Source: Faecalispora jeddahensis
GTDB lineage: Bacteria > Bacillota > Clostridia > Oscillospirales > Acutalibacteraceae
Length of the DNA: 64,000 bases
Direction: 5' to 3'
NCBI RefSeq assembly: GCF_000577335.1
Contig: NZ_CBYL010000007.1
Location: 47,060-111,059, forward strand
Position 1 is the first letter of the stretch; every line of letters starts with the position of its first letter. The notes under the pieces are model-generated. The model was not told where the DNA came from, did not search any database, and saw only the letters and a program-made list of their open reading frames with translations. The translations under genes were made by a program, and so were the position numbers. Shown here one piece after another: positions 1 to 7,688 of this stretch.

Positions 1-23
1 CAAAAACAAAGGAGATTTGAGCT

Positions 24-617
24 ATGGCACTGAGATTTGCAACTCCTGAAGACGCCCCGCGTCTGATATCGATTTATGCCCCTTACATTTTAAATACCTG
101 CATCACTTATGAATACACGGTTCCTTCTGTGGAGGAATTTGCGGAACGAATTCGCAGCATCGGCAGCAAAATGCCTTATCTGGTTTACGAAAGCGACGGA
201 ATCATCCTTGGGTATGCATACGCCGCACCTCATATGACACGGGCTGCCTACCAATGGGATGCGGAGCTTTCCATTTACATGGACGAGCAGCACCACCGCG
301 GCGGAATCGGCACCATGCTTTACAAGACGCTGATTGCCCTGCTGAAAGAACAGGGGTACTACAATCTGTATGCCCTGATTTCCGTACCCAACGACCGCAG
401 CATTGGCTTCCACCGCTCCCTGGGCTTTGAACAGGTTGGCGTTTACCCCCACACAGGATATAAATTGGGCAGGTGGAACGACCTTGCGATTCTGGAGTAC
501 TGCACCCAGCCGCTGCTGGAGCACCCCGTCCCGACAAAGTCCATTCGCGACCTGCCCAAAAACCGGATTGAGGAAATATTTGAATCTATGCAGCGAGTGC
601 CGCAGATTTCACGGTGA
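24..617 (+). CDS. GNAT family N-acetyltransferase (phosphinothricin-acetyltransferase-like)
   Basis: A 197-residue cytoplasmic acetyltransferase that should move acetyl from acetyl-CoA to a small amine. Seen: the opening LRFATPEDAPRLISIYAPY is typical of the Pat/phosphinothricin N-acetyltransferase subgroup. The acetyl-CoA loop is QHHRGGIGTMLY (about residues 90-101), and a C-terminal NDRSIGFHRSLGFEQVG block closes the GNAT fold. The ATG follows AAAGGAG by a normal distance. Its 3' end overlaps the convergent transglutaminase gene by 32 bp. Only 23 bp of upstream DNA is visible, so operon membership is unknown. The substrate cannot be read from sequence; resistance to phosphinothricin is not implied. 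Confidence 0.88.
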   Translation: MALRFATPEDAPRLISIYAPYILNTCITYEYTVPSVEEFAERIRSIGSKMPYLVYESDGIILGYAYAAPHMTRAAYQWDAELSIYMDEQHHRGGIGTMLYKTLIALLKEQGYYNLYALISVPNDRSIGFHRSLGFEQVGVYPHTGYKLGRWNDLAILEYCTQPLLEHPVPTKSIRDLPKNRIEEIFESMQRVPQISR

Positions 618-1830
618 CCGGAACGGTTTTCAGGCCACCGTCACTGGTAGTAACCAAAATCGTTGCGCTGCCGGACCCCTGATACACAACGCGATACTTT
701 GCTCCGCGCGGGTCATTCGCATTGACAAGCTGAACCGAGGCAACCGCCGGGTTCGAGCTGGTCACGGTGACCTGCGTTCCGGTCTGGTAGGGCTTTACGA
801 TGAACTCGGAATAAACGCCCGACGCACCGGACAAAGAAGCGGTATCCAGCGCAGCGCCCCTTGCGATCGCCGTGCGCATCACGCGGTACTGCGACCAGTC
901 GGCCACGTTGTCAAACTGCGTGCTGACAGCGACATAGCCCGCGGAATCCCAGGAATAATGCTGGTTGACCCCGCCGGTCATCGCGGCGTCGCTTTTGAGC
1001 AGCGCATACGTCTGCACCACTCCCGCACGGTCGGGAACCGGGTCATCCCAGGTTGCATCCACGTGATACCATTCGCCGTTATACCGCACCATGTTCCACG
1101 CGTGGTTCATCGCCGTGCTCTGCACCACAATGCCGGGAATTCCGAGCTTCTGCATCAGCAGCTGAAACGCGGCTGCATACCCCTGGCAAACTGCTTTCTG
1201 CTTCACCAGCGCTCCGTATGCCGTGTAGGCATCATGCGGGGCGCTGTTCGTTTCTACGCTGGTATCGTAGGAGCAGTTCAGCACCAGATAATCATGAATC
1301 GCCACGATCTGCTGCAGCTGCGTCATGTCGGAGGTGATGACCGAAGAAATCACCGCCTGCGCGGCCTGCTCGATCTGGGCCGTTTTGGCCGCTACCTCTT
1401 GCTGAGAAACATCGTACTGCGGCCATAATCCATAGACTATTTCCTGATTGTCAATCGTGTATTCATAAGAGACGACACTGGCGATCTGCGGATAATTTGT
1501 AAACGAAGAGTAATTGAGGATTCGCAGCAGCTGATCCTTCGTAATCTGGTACTGTCTTAAATCCAGCACACTGACACCGTTCATCAGCCCCTCAGAGATC
1601 GCCGTCTCAGCCACTTTGGCGTTTTGATCCATTGCCAGAAGAGAAACCGCCGCAGCCGACTGTGTCTGTTCAGAGGAGCTCTGCAAATACTGGGAAAACT
1701 CAACTGTTTCTGTATGTAAAACAGGAGTTTGCTGCGCCCCTGCAACAGCGGCCATACTTCCCATCAGCGTCAGAGAAAGCAGGAGGCTGCAAATTCTCTT
1801 TTTCCAGTTTACCCTAAATAACGCATTCAT
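586..1830 (-). CDS. Secreted transglutaminase-like protein with C-terminal Ig-like domain
   Basis: A 414-residue exported protein with a papain-like transglutaminase fold, probably a cell-surface protease or cross-linker. Seen: an N-terminal KKR stretch and hydrophobic segment ending AVAGA-QQ make a signal peptide. The catalytic triad is visible as Cys in AVCQGYA (about 215), His in NHAWNMV (about 243) and Asp in HVDATWDD (about 258). The last 80 residues resemble a bacterial Ig-like (Big_2) domain (SSNPAVASV, GSGSATILVTTSDGG). I chose the ATG at 1830 because GAAAGGACG lies about 10 nt upstream; the longer frame adds 11 residues without a ribosome-binding site. The substrate is unknown. It overlaps the convergent acetyltransferase at its end. 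Confidence 0.85.
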   Translation of the reverse strand: MNALFRVNWKKRICSLLLSLTLMGSMAAVAGAQQTPVLHTETVEFSQYLQSSSEQTQSAAAVSLLAMDQNAKVAETAISEGLMNGVSVLDLRQYQITKDQLLRILNYSSFTNYPQIASVVSYEYTIDNQEIVYGLWPQYDVSQQEVAAKTAQIEQAAQAVISSVITSDMTQLQQIVAIHDYLVLNCSYDTSVETNSAPHDAYTAYGALVKQKAVCQGYAAAFQLLMQKLGIPGIVVQSTAMNHAWNMVRYNGEWYHVDATWDDPVPDRAGVVQTYALLKSDAAMTGGVNQHYSWDSAGYVAVSTQFDNVADWSQYRVMRTAIARGAALDTASLSGASGVYSEFIVKPYQTGTQVTVTSSNPAVASVQLVNANDPRGAKYRVVYQGSGSATILVTTSDGGLKTVPVTVKSAALAA

Positions 1831-1953
1831 TCGAAAACACGTCCTTTCATGGTTGTTATCCATATTTTAACAGGTAGAAGAATTATGTAAAGGGTAAATT
1901 CATAAATTTTTGCCTTCTAATGGAAATTTAACCGCTTTTGTTTCCTTTTTTTG

Positions 1954-1994
1954 TGCTATAATCATTTTAAAGCCCGTTTTAAAACACAAACGGG
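1954..1994 (+). promoter_or_regulatory. Promoter and start-site hairpin upstream of the MarR gene
   Basis: An extended -10 (TGCTATAAT, 1954-1962) sits in an otherwise T-rich stretch with no good -35. Ten bases on is an inverted repeat CCCGTTT/AAACGGG (1973-1979 and 1988-1994). It could be an operator or a hairpin at the 5' end of the transcript. The leader to the marR start is then about 140 nt. Confidence 0.5.
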
Positions 1995-2111
1995 AGCAAA
2001 GCTGATCAAATGACAACCAGCATTTCTTTCCTGAATGCTTACATGCTTTTGGCTCTCTTTTCTTACAATTATTTTCATATTGCTGATGACCAACGAGCGG
2101 GAGGACAGACC

Positions 2112-2585
2112 ATGAACAAAGAAGAACAAGTCATAGTGGCTTTCAGAGACTTATATCACAAGATGAGTTGGCTCAATAAGCTGAAGATGGAAGACAGTCT
2201 GAAGGAGTATAAGTCCTCTGAAGTGCACTGCATCGAAGCCATTGGAAAAAATGCAGATTCCAACGTGACAAAACTTGCGGAGTCCTTTTATATGACCAGC
2301 GGCGCCATCAGCAAATTAACGAAGAAGCTCATAAAAAAAGGCGTTATCGAAAGCTACCAGAAGCCGGATAACAAGAAAGAAATCTATTTCAGGCTCACTG
2401 AGAAGGGCAAAGAAGTTTATAACATCCACGAGGAACTGCACAAAGAGTTTCAGGAGCGGGATAAAACCGTATTTGAGCAGGTAACTGAGGAACAATTCGA
2501 CGATATGCTTCGCTTTGTGGAACAATACAGCAGGCATTTGGATGAAGAGATCAAGAAGCTGGATGTCAATATGAAGCCGGAATAA
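2112..2585 (+). CDS. MarR family transcriptional regulator
   Basis: A 157-residue winged-helix repressor. Seen: the recognition-helix region SNVTKLAESFYMTSGAISKL and the wing KPDNKKEIYFRLTEKGKEV are classic MarR, followed by a charged C-terminal dimerisation helix. I chose the ATG at 2112 because GGGAGGA lies just upstream; an in-frame extension of 34 hydrophobic residues upstream is not protein-like. It lies directly 5' of an MFS efflux pump, with a terminator and then a promoter carrying a repeated operator between them. It therefore probably represses the pump and releases it on binding a small hydrophobic or phenolic ligand. The ligand is unknown. Confidence 0.9.
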   Translation: MNKEEQVIVAFRDLYHKMSWLNKLKMEDSLKEYKSSEVHCIEAIGKNADSNVTKLAESFYMTSGAISKLTKKLIKKGVIESYQKPDNKKEIYFRLTEKGKEVYNIHEELHKEFQERDKTVFEQVTEEQFDDMLRFVEQYSRHLDEEIKKLDVNMKPE

Positions 2586-2612
2586 TTGGAACCATTCAGA
2601 ATCAAACCACAG

Positions 2613-2648
2613 GCAGCCCAACTCCATGGAGAACGGGCTGCTTTTTTT
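2613..2648 (+). terminator. Terminator after the MarR gene
   Basis: Stem GCAGCCC/GGGCTGC (2613-2619 and 2635-2641) is followed by seven T. The loop contains a smaller palindrome, TCCATGGA. Confidence 0.85.
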
Positions 2649-2662
2649 ATTGCAAAATTTTG

Positions 2663-2716
2663 TTGACAAGGAAGCTAAATGGTGATACGATGATTTTGCT
2701 TCCAAGGAAGCTAAAT
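2663..2716 (+). promoter_or_regulatory. Promoter of the MFS gene with duplicated MarR-type operator
   Basis: TTGACA (2663-2668) and TACGAT (2686-2691) are 17 bp apart. The 13-mer AAGGAAGCTAAAT occurs twice, at 2668-2680 (inside the promoter spacer) and 2704-2716 (near +10). The second copy is preceded by GCTTCC, giving an imperfect palindrome GCTTCC-AA-GGAAGC. The placement fits a repressor blocking polymerase; the adjacent MarR protein is the obvious candidate. Confidence 0.75.
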
Positions 2717-2741
2717 CACAACCTTTGAAGGGAGAACTTCA

Positions 2742-3986
2742 GTGTCCATATTTCAATCACACAATGAACCGAACATAGAACAGACCGTAGATAAAAAGGC
2801 TTTCCTCTTTGGTCTTATGTCTGTGTTCCTTTGCGGAATAGGCTTCAGCATCATAACCCCTGTCGTCCCATTCTTAGTACAGCCTTATATCAGCAATCCG
2901 AAAGATCAGGCGATTGTTGTTACGCTGCTGACCTCTGTTTATGCAGCCTGCGTATTTTTCGCGGCCCCCGGACTTGGCGCTTTGAGCGACAGATACGGGC
3001 GTCGTCCATTGCTCCTGGTATGCCTTTTGGGTTCCGCGATCGGATACCTGGTGTTTGGCATAGGAGGCGCTCTGTGGGTACTGTTTGCCGGGCGCATCAT
3101 CGAAGGGATCACCGGCGGAAGCATCAGCACGATCTTCGCCTATTTTGCAGACATCACCCCCAGAGAACAGCGAACCAAATACTTTGGATGGATCAGTGCA
3201 ATTGCGGGCGTAGGCGCCGCCATCGGGCCTACCGTAGGCGGATTACTTGCCAGGTTTGGGTATTCCATACCTATGTACTGCGGAGCAGTCATCACCCTAC
3301 TCAATTTTGTTTATGGAATGTTATATATGCCTGAGAGCCTTGATAAGAATCACCGACTGAAAGAGATTCCCATTGTAAGACTGAATCCGTTCACACAGCT
3401 TTTAAATGTGCTTTCTATCAAGAATCTGAAAAGACTGCTGATTTCGGCGTTCCTGCTTTGGATCCCCAATGGAGCTTTACAGGCGGTTTTTTCACAGTTT
3501 ACAATCGATACTTTCCATTGGGAGCCCGCAATCATCGGACTGATGTTTTCGATCATGGGCGTTCAGGACATCCTTTCACAGGGTTTCATCATGCCAAGGC
3601 TTCTGCTGAAACTGAGTGATGCACAGATCGCAATCCTCGGAATGCTTTCAGAGATCATGGGCTACAGCCTGATTGCGGTATCGGCCCTGTTCTCATTCTA
3701 TCCGTTTTTTATCGCTGGAATGTTTCTCTTTGGCTTTGGCGATTCGATCTTTGGCCCCTCATTCAACGGGATGGTCTCTAAGTCCGTCGATTCCAGCGAA
3801 CAAGGGAGAGTTCAAGGAGGCAGCCAATCGATTCAGGCTTTGGCAAGAATCATTGGGCCGATCACCGGAGGTCAAATCTATGTATCACTTGGTCATGCCG
3901 CGCCCGCTTTTATGGGGATGCTCCTGATCGCTGCGGCAATCCCAGTTTTGTATCGAGGCACGCATGTAACTGCAGAAACTGCCTGA
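2742..3986 (+). CDS. MFS drug-efflux transporter (DHA1, TetA-like)
   Basis: A 414-residue, 12-helix proton-coupled exporter of the plasma membrane. Seen: the MFS signature GALSDRYGRRPLLL after helix 2, the helix 4-5 region GGSISTIFAYFADITPREQR, and a symmetrical second half with GRVQGGSQSIQALARIIGP. It reads like the TetA/Bcr group. The start is GTG at 2742, six bases after GAAGGGAGA. A strong stem-loop follows the stop. Together with the MarR regulator upstream this makes an inducible efflux module. The exported compound cannot be told from the sequence, and tetracycline should not be assumed. Confidence 0.9.
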   Translation: MSIFQSHNEPNIEQTVDKKAFLFGLMSVFLCGIGFSIITPVVPFLVQPYISNPKDQAIVVTLLTSVYAACVFFAAPGLGALSDRYGRRPLLLVCLLGSAIGYLVFGIGGALWVLFAGRIIEGITGGSISTIFAYFADITPREQRTKYFGWISAIAGVGAAIGPTVGGLLARFGYSIPMYCGAVITLLNFVYGMLYMPESLDKNHRLKEIPIVRLNPFTQLLNVLSIKNLKRLLISAFLLWIPNGALQAVFSQFTIDTFHWEPAIIGLMFSIMGVQDILSQGFIMPRLLLKLSDAQIAILGMLSEIMGYSLIAVSALFSFYPFFIAGMFLFGFGDSIFGPSFNGMVSKSVDSSEQGRVQGGSQSIQALARIIGPITGGQIYVSLGHAAPAFMGMLLIAAAIPVLYRGTHVTAETA

Positions 3987-4023
3987 TTCCTTCCGGCAAG
4001 CAATCCCAACAGAATAGAAGAAC

Positions 4024-4072
4024 GCACCCGCCGCACAAACAAAAAAATGTCGTTCGGCGGGTGCTTTATTTT
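4024..4072 (+). terminator. Terminator after the MFS gene
   Basis: A 10-bp stem GCACCCGCCG/CGGCGGGTGC (4024-4033 and 4055-4064) is followed by TTTATTTT. Confidence 0.88.
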
Positions 4073-4073
4073 G

Positions 4074-4131
4074 ACGCCTGAGAACACTAATTTATCTGCT
4101 TTGCGGTTTCGGCCGCCTGGCAGCTTTTTGA
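4074..4131 (+). ncRNA. Truncated first unit of the tandem RNA repeat (cluster I, unit 0)
   Basis: The sequence aligns with the 3' half of the other units: CCTGAGAACACTAATTTATC stands where the others have CTGAGAGnnCATTGAATCATC. It then has the terminal hairpin CTGC-ttt-GCGG-loop-CCGC-ctg-GCAG and a T-run (CTTTTTG). Its 5' half and promoter are missing, cut off next to the MFS terminator. Confidence 0.5.
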
Positions 4132-4151
4132 TAGGCATTTTTGTAAAATTA

Positions 4152-4266
4152 TGTTATAATAACCTCACACCGCAAACCAAGGCAAAGCCTTGGGCGGCTG
4201 AGAGAACATTGAATCATCAGTTACGTGGTTTCTGTCCACTCGCTGCCTTTCCGCAGTTCCGTTTTC
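4152..4266 (+). ncRNA. Tandem structured RNA unit I-1 with its own extended -10
   Basis: Extended -10 TGTTATAAT (4152-4160). The body begins with CCGC (4170-4173), a nested hairpin CCAAGGC-AAA-GCCTTGG, and GCGG closing on the CCGC. The shared linker CTGAGAGAACATTGAATCATC follows, at about 4198-4218. The 3' hairpin is CAG-ttac-GTGG-loop-CCAC-tcg-CTG. The next unit's -10 starts 123 bp after this one. No reading frame is conserved between units, so an RNA is more likely than a peptide. Function unknown; the family may already have an Rfam entry I do not recognise. Confidence 0.6.
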
Positions 4267-4274
4267 AAGATTTA

Positions 4275-4356
4275 TGATATAATAGCAAAAGCAAAGCCTT
4301 GGGCGGCTGAGAGGACATTGAAACAGGATAGACACCTGCCGTATGCGGGCTTTTTG
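4275..4356 (+). ncRNA. Tandem structured RNA unit I-2
   Basis: Extended -10 TGATATAAT (4275-4283), then GCAAAAGCAAAGCCTTGGGC and the linker CTGAGAGGACATTGAA. This unit departs from the others after CATTGAA: the CATC element is lost and the 3' end is a simple terminator, CCTGC-cgtat-GCGGG followed by CTTTTTG. It would give a transcript of about 70 nt. Confidence 0.55.
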
Positions 4357-4385
4357 AAAGAATACATGCTTTTGAAGTTCCATCA

Positions 4386-4422
4386 TGTTATAATAACTTC
4401 GCGCCGCAAGCAAAAGCAAAGT
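4386..4422 (+). promoter_or_regulatory. Promoter-bearing 5' fragment of the RNA repeat (unit I-3), leading into the DUF554 gene
   Basis: Extended -10 TGTTATAAT (4386-4394) and the first bases of a unit (GCGCCGCAAGCAAAAGCAAA) are present. The unit then breaks off and runs into the leader of the DUF554 gene 50 bp later. The repeat promoter therefore appears to serve as that gene's promoter. Confidence 0.5.
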
Positions 4423-4471
4423 GTAAAACGAACCGGATACTTATCAAATCCCCACCGAAAGGATGCCTTAC

Positions 4472-5185
4472 ATGTTTGGAACCATCGTCAACACCATCGC
4501 CATCGCTATAGGAGGAACTCTTGGCCTGCTTTTTCAGAAGCGCCTGAATTCACGGATTGAGGAAAGCCTTTACAAGGTTTTGGGAGTGGCGATTTTTATT
4601 CTAGGCATGAACGGCGTGATCGGTTCCATGTTCACGGTCAAGGACGGGCAAATTTCCAGCGGCGGGGAACTTCTTCTGGTGATCAGTCTGGTGCTGGGCA
4701 CAGTCGCGGGTGAGCTGTTAAAAATTGAGAACCGGCTCGAATCCCTGAGCCAGAAGGTAGAACAGAAGATGCAGCTTTCCGGGTTTTCCAGCGGATTCGT
4801 TGCCGCCTCGATCTTATACTGTGTTGGGGCTATGGCAATTGTGGGCGCGATCAACGACGGTCTGCGGGGCGACAGCAGTACGCTGCTGGTAAAAAGCATT
4901 CTGGACGGCGTCAGCGCTGTCATCATGGCGTCCACACTGGGAGTCGGCGTTCTTTTCAGCTGTATTCCCGTTCTTCTGTATCAAGGCTCGCTTTCGCTGC
5001 TTTCCGGCTGGATCGGCCCGGCTCTGACGGACGCACTGCTGGATCAGATCTGCATGGTGGGCTACGCCATCGTGATGTGCATCGGCATTAATTTCTGGGG
5101 AGTCACCAAGATCAAAACAGCAAATCTTCTGCCTGCTATTCTGATTCCGATTTTATACTACGGGGTTACTTCCCTGATCCCATAA
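4472..5185 (+). CDS. DUF554 integral membrane protein
   Basis: A 237-residue multi-pass membrane protein of unknown function, a common family in Firmicutes. Seen: the N-terminus MFGTIVNTIAIAIGGTLGL is the DUF554 hallmark, with glycine-rich hydrophobic helices throughout and a conserved SILDGVSAVIMASTLGVGV segment. I chose the second ATG (4472): GAAAGGA is 8 nt upstream, and family members start at MxGTIxN. The earlier ATG at 4463 overlaps the ribosome-binding site. It is monocistronic, with a terminator immediately after. Its promoter is the last unit of RNA repeat cluster I. Confidence 0.9.
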   Translation: MFGTIVNTIAIAIGGTLGLLFQKRLNSRIEESLYKVLGVAIFILGMNGVIGSMFTVKDGQISSGGELLLVISLVLGTVAGELLKIENRLESLSQKVEQKMQLSGFSSGFVAASILYCVGAMAIVGAINDGLRGDSSTLLVKSILDGVSAVIMASTLGVGVLFSCIPVLLYQGSLSLLSGWIGPALTDALLDQICMVGYAIVMCIGINFWGVTKIKTANLLPAILIPILYYGVTSLIP

Positions 5186-5189
5186 AATA

Positions 5190-5217
5190 AGCCGGCATCC
5201 CATTGGGTGCCGGCTTT
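5190..5217 (+). terminator. Terminator between DUF554 and the GGDEF gene
   Basis: AGCCGGCA/TGCCGGCT stem with a TCCCATTGGG loop, followed by TT. It lies between two convergent genes and probably serves both. Confidence 0.75.
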
Positions 5218-5238
5218 CCTGATTCCATTAGAAAAATA

Positions 5239-6378
5239 TTACGCTCCCGACGGAACGGCGATTCCCTCCTCTACCAGATCGGTAACCGTCTGATTTTTTC
5301 CCTTGCGCTTGGCCTCATAAAGAGCGGCATCGGCGCGATTGAAAAGAGTACTGCCCTCCTCCCCCGGCTGATACTGAGCGATTCCGCCGCTGAAGGTCAC
5401 ATGTATCACGCCGATACAGGAAAGGCGGCTGTCGGAAAAATGCCGTCTGAGCTGCTCAATGCGTTCATAAGCCTGCTCGCTTGTCATGCCCTTGAAAATA
5501 ATACCGAATTCCTCGCCGCCGTAGCGCGCTACAAATTCTCTTCTCGGCGAAAAGACCATGCCCATCAGATCGGAAAGGCCTTCCAGCACCTGATTGCCTG
5601 CGGAATGGCCATATGTATCGTTGATTGCCTTAAAATTATCGATATCGAGAATCGCCATGGAGAATACCTCATTCTGCTGCTCGGCAAGCTTGACGCTCTC
5701 TTCGAGCTTCTTGAAAAAGGTATGCTGATTATACAGGTTTGTCAGCGGGTCCATTTTGACCTTTCGATCAAGAATCAGCTGGGCCTGATAACTGGAAATC
5801 AAATCTGCTTTTCTCTCCTCTATGTAAGTCATGATAATGTTGGAGAGAAAGCATGCGATCAGAACCAGAAAAAAAGCCACCGCGATGTTTCGACCCAGGA
5901 ACAGATCGTTTTCGATCAAAAAGTAGGAATGTGCGGCGCATACGCTCATGGCCACCAAACTGGCTGCGCAGATCAGATACATTTTTTTCCTGCTGACAAA
6001 AACTGCAGACAGTACAATCGGCAAAACAAATACAGACAATGCACTGATCAATGTGTAATGCACCCACACGGTGACAGAACAGAGAAAGATGGTTGCAGCG
6101 ATCATGCTGTCGTTTTTGCTAACTTCCGTAACCGTATCTTTCGTCTGAATCGTATGGTTCAGCAAAAGACAGCTATAATTGAAAACAGATGGAAAAAAGA
6201 TGTGCGTGCGAACGTACAGAGCACTGTCTTTGGGGGGCAAGTCCCCCGAATCGATCAAATAAAAATAAGAAGTTACTTCCAGTAAAGTGACAGCGATTGC
6301 CATAAACAAAAGAATACAGTTGATTTGTTTTCTCCATTTGGTGAGCTTCATGTCCGGCATTTTGATCCGCAACGTCAA
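5239..6378 (-). CDS. Membrane-bound diguanylate cyclase (GGDEF)
   Basis: A 379-residue protein that should make cyclic di-GMP from two GTP. Seen: about six membrane helices (roughly 19-41, 55-75, 92-110, 112-128, 132-152 and 163-185) act as a sensor. A GGDEF domain follows with DPLTNLYN (210-217), DIDNFKAINDTYGH (metal and nucleotide binding) and the active-site motif as GGEEF (287-291). The inhibitory RxxD site that normally stands five residues before GGDEF is not present (PRRE there). Product feedback through that site is therefore not expected. The start is uncertain: TTG at 6378, or ATG at 6360 or 6351. It stands alone, convergent with DUF554. Confidence 0.88.
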   Translation of the reverse strand: MTLRIKMPDMKLTKWRKQINCILLFMAIAVTLLEVTSYFYLIDSGDLPPKDSALYVRTHIFFPSVFNYSCLLLNHTIQTKDTVTEVSKNDSMIAATIFLCSVTVWVHYTLISALSVFVLPIVLSAVFVSRKKMYLICAASLVAMSVCAAHSYFLIENDLFLGRNIAVAFFLVLIACFLSNIIMTYIEERKADLISSYQAQLILDRKVKMDPLTNLYNQHTFFKKLEESVKLAEQQNEVFSMAILDIDNFKAINDTYGHSAGNQVLEGLSDLMGMVFSPRREFVARYGGEEFGIIFKGMTSEQAYERIEQLRRHFSDSRLSCIGVIHVTFSGGIAQYQPGEEGSTLFNRADAALYEAKRKGKNQTVTDLVEEGIAVPSGA

Positions 6379-6706
6379 TCACTTCTCAGTCAATTTTTCC
6401 AACATTATATCATATGACTTGCAATAAGAATAGGTCTTTCTGTCATTTTTTGTATTTAGATAAACATTTTTTGTCTTTCTTAATCTTCCATATTATGGAA
6501 AATTTAGCATTATAATTTTGAAATAAAATATTTTTCGTGCATTTTCTTTTTGTTTTTGCATAGGCAGTTCGACAAAATTTGCTTCCTGTCTTTGTTTAAT
6601 TAAATAAAATATTTTATATAGCAGTATAATTGTAGCGGGTTTTACCTAAAAATAGAATACATTCTGCTACATGGAATTTGAGCCGAAATAATCATTCAAA
6701 TTTGCT

Positions 6707-6736
6707 GTTTAAAAGAGACACATGTCTCTTTTAAAC
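6707..6736. promoter_or_regulatory. 14-bp-arm palindrome upstream of the coaX promoter
   Basis: GTTTAAAAGAGACA (6707-6720) and TGTCTCTTTTAAAC (6723-6736) are exact reverse complements separated by 2 bp. It lies 26 bp upstream of the coaX -35. It could be an operator, or a bidirectional terminator with weak T-runs. Confidence 0.55.
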
Positions 6737-6761
6737 AATCGACACTTTTCTTGCACAGACC

Positions 6762-6790
6762 TTGCGGCAGATGCGGCATTGTGCTATACT
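6762..6790 (+). promoter_or_regulatory. Promoter of coaX
   Basis: TTGCGG (6762-6767), a 17-bp spacer, then TATACT (6785-6790) with an extended TG two bases upstream. The expected start is near 6797, giving a leader of about 25 nt. Confidence 0.7.
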
Positions 6791-6821
6791 ATGGATATTT
6801 TGAGGAAAGGGGGAAACAGCT

Positions 6822-7619
6822 ATTTTATTAACAGTTGACATTGGAAATACTCATATTACACTGGGCGGCTTTGAGCAGGAAACCCTCGTCTTTGTCGCAA
6901 ACCTGCTGACAGGCCCTTACCGGACGGAAGATCAATACGCAGTAGAGCTTTTGCAGATTATGAATCTGCATCACGCAGAGCCGGAAGAAGTGGACGGCGT
7001 TGTTATTTCGTCTGTTGTCCCGGAGGTATCTGCCCCAATTCAGCGGGCATTGGCGCACATTTGCGGGGTACAGCCGCTGCTGCTTGGCCCCGGCGTAAAA
7101 ACTGGGCTGAATATTCTGATCGATAACCCGGCGCAGCTTGGCACCGACCTGGTAGCAGATGCTGTGGCTGCCATTGCCAAATATCCTCTGCCGTGCGTGA
7201 TTTTTGATCTGGGCACCGCGACCACCGTCAGCTTTCTGGACAAGAATGGAAATTATTTAGGGGGAATGATTTGCGCGGGCGTGAATATCATGCTGCACGC
7301 ATTGACGACCCAGACCGCGCTGCTTCCTCACATCAGTTTACAAAACCCGAACCATTTCATTGGCAAGAACACCGTGCAGTGCATGCAGTCCGGCCTGCTG
7401 TACGGTACAGCTGCCATGCTGGACGGCCTTGCTGCGCGATTTGCCACGGAGCTTCACGAGCCCCCAACCCTGATCGCCACAGGCGGAATGGCCAATCTGG
7501 TCATGCAGAACTGCGTGAGTCCGTTTATTGTGGACAAGCACCTGCTGCTCGACGGGTTGCGGCTCATTTACGAAAAGAACCGCAAAAAGCCCCAAGCTCC
7601 CCGGTCAAAACAGGAGTGA
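6822..7619 (+). CDS. coaX: Type III pantothenate kinase, probable ATT start
   Basis: Phosphorylates pantothenate with ATP, the first step of coenzyme A synthesis. Seen: 265 residues with the phosphate loop LLTVDIGNTHITLGG at the very N-terminus. The ASKHA-type motifs GTDLVADAVAA, FDLGTATTVSFLD and GGMICAGVNIM follow, ending IATGGMANLV. The phosphate loop is essential, so translation must begin before it. In this frame there is a TGA at 6801 and then no ATG, GTG or TTG before the motif. The only good candidate is ATT at 6822, 8 nt after AAAGGGGG. The next usual start (TTG, 6951) would delete the active site. An ECF transporter gene for a vitamin, probably pantothenate, follows. Confidence 0.88.
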   Translation: MLLTVDIGNTHITLGGFEQETLVFVANLLTGPYRTEDQYAVELLQIMNLHHAEPEEVDGVVISSVVPEVSAPIQRALAHICGVQPLLLGPGVKTGLNILIDNPAQLGTDLVADAVAAIAKYPLPCVIFDLGTATTVSFLDKNGNYLGGMICAGVNIMLHALTTQTALLPHISLQNPNHFIGKNTVQCMQSGLLYGTAAMLDGLAARFATELHEPPTLIATGGMANLVMQNCVSPFIVDKHLLLDGLRLIYEKNRKKPQAPRSKQE

Positions 7620-7688
7620 TCCCTGTGCTTGATAAATCTTAATGTGTTGCGCTGCATCCAAACATTGGAGCAGCAGCAAGGAGGAAAC

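Larger units (their letters stand above)
6379..6821. other. AT-rich intergenic region upstream of coaX
   Basis: 443 bp without a convincing gene. It is AT-rich at 6400-6660. It holds a 30-bp near-perfect palindrome at 6707-6736 and the coaX promoter at 6762-6790, both listed separately. Confidence 0.7.
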
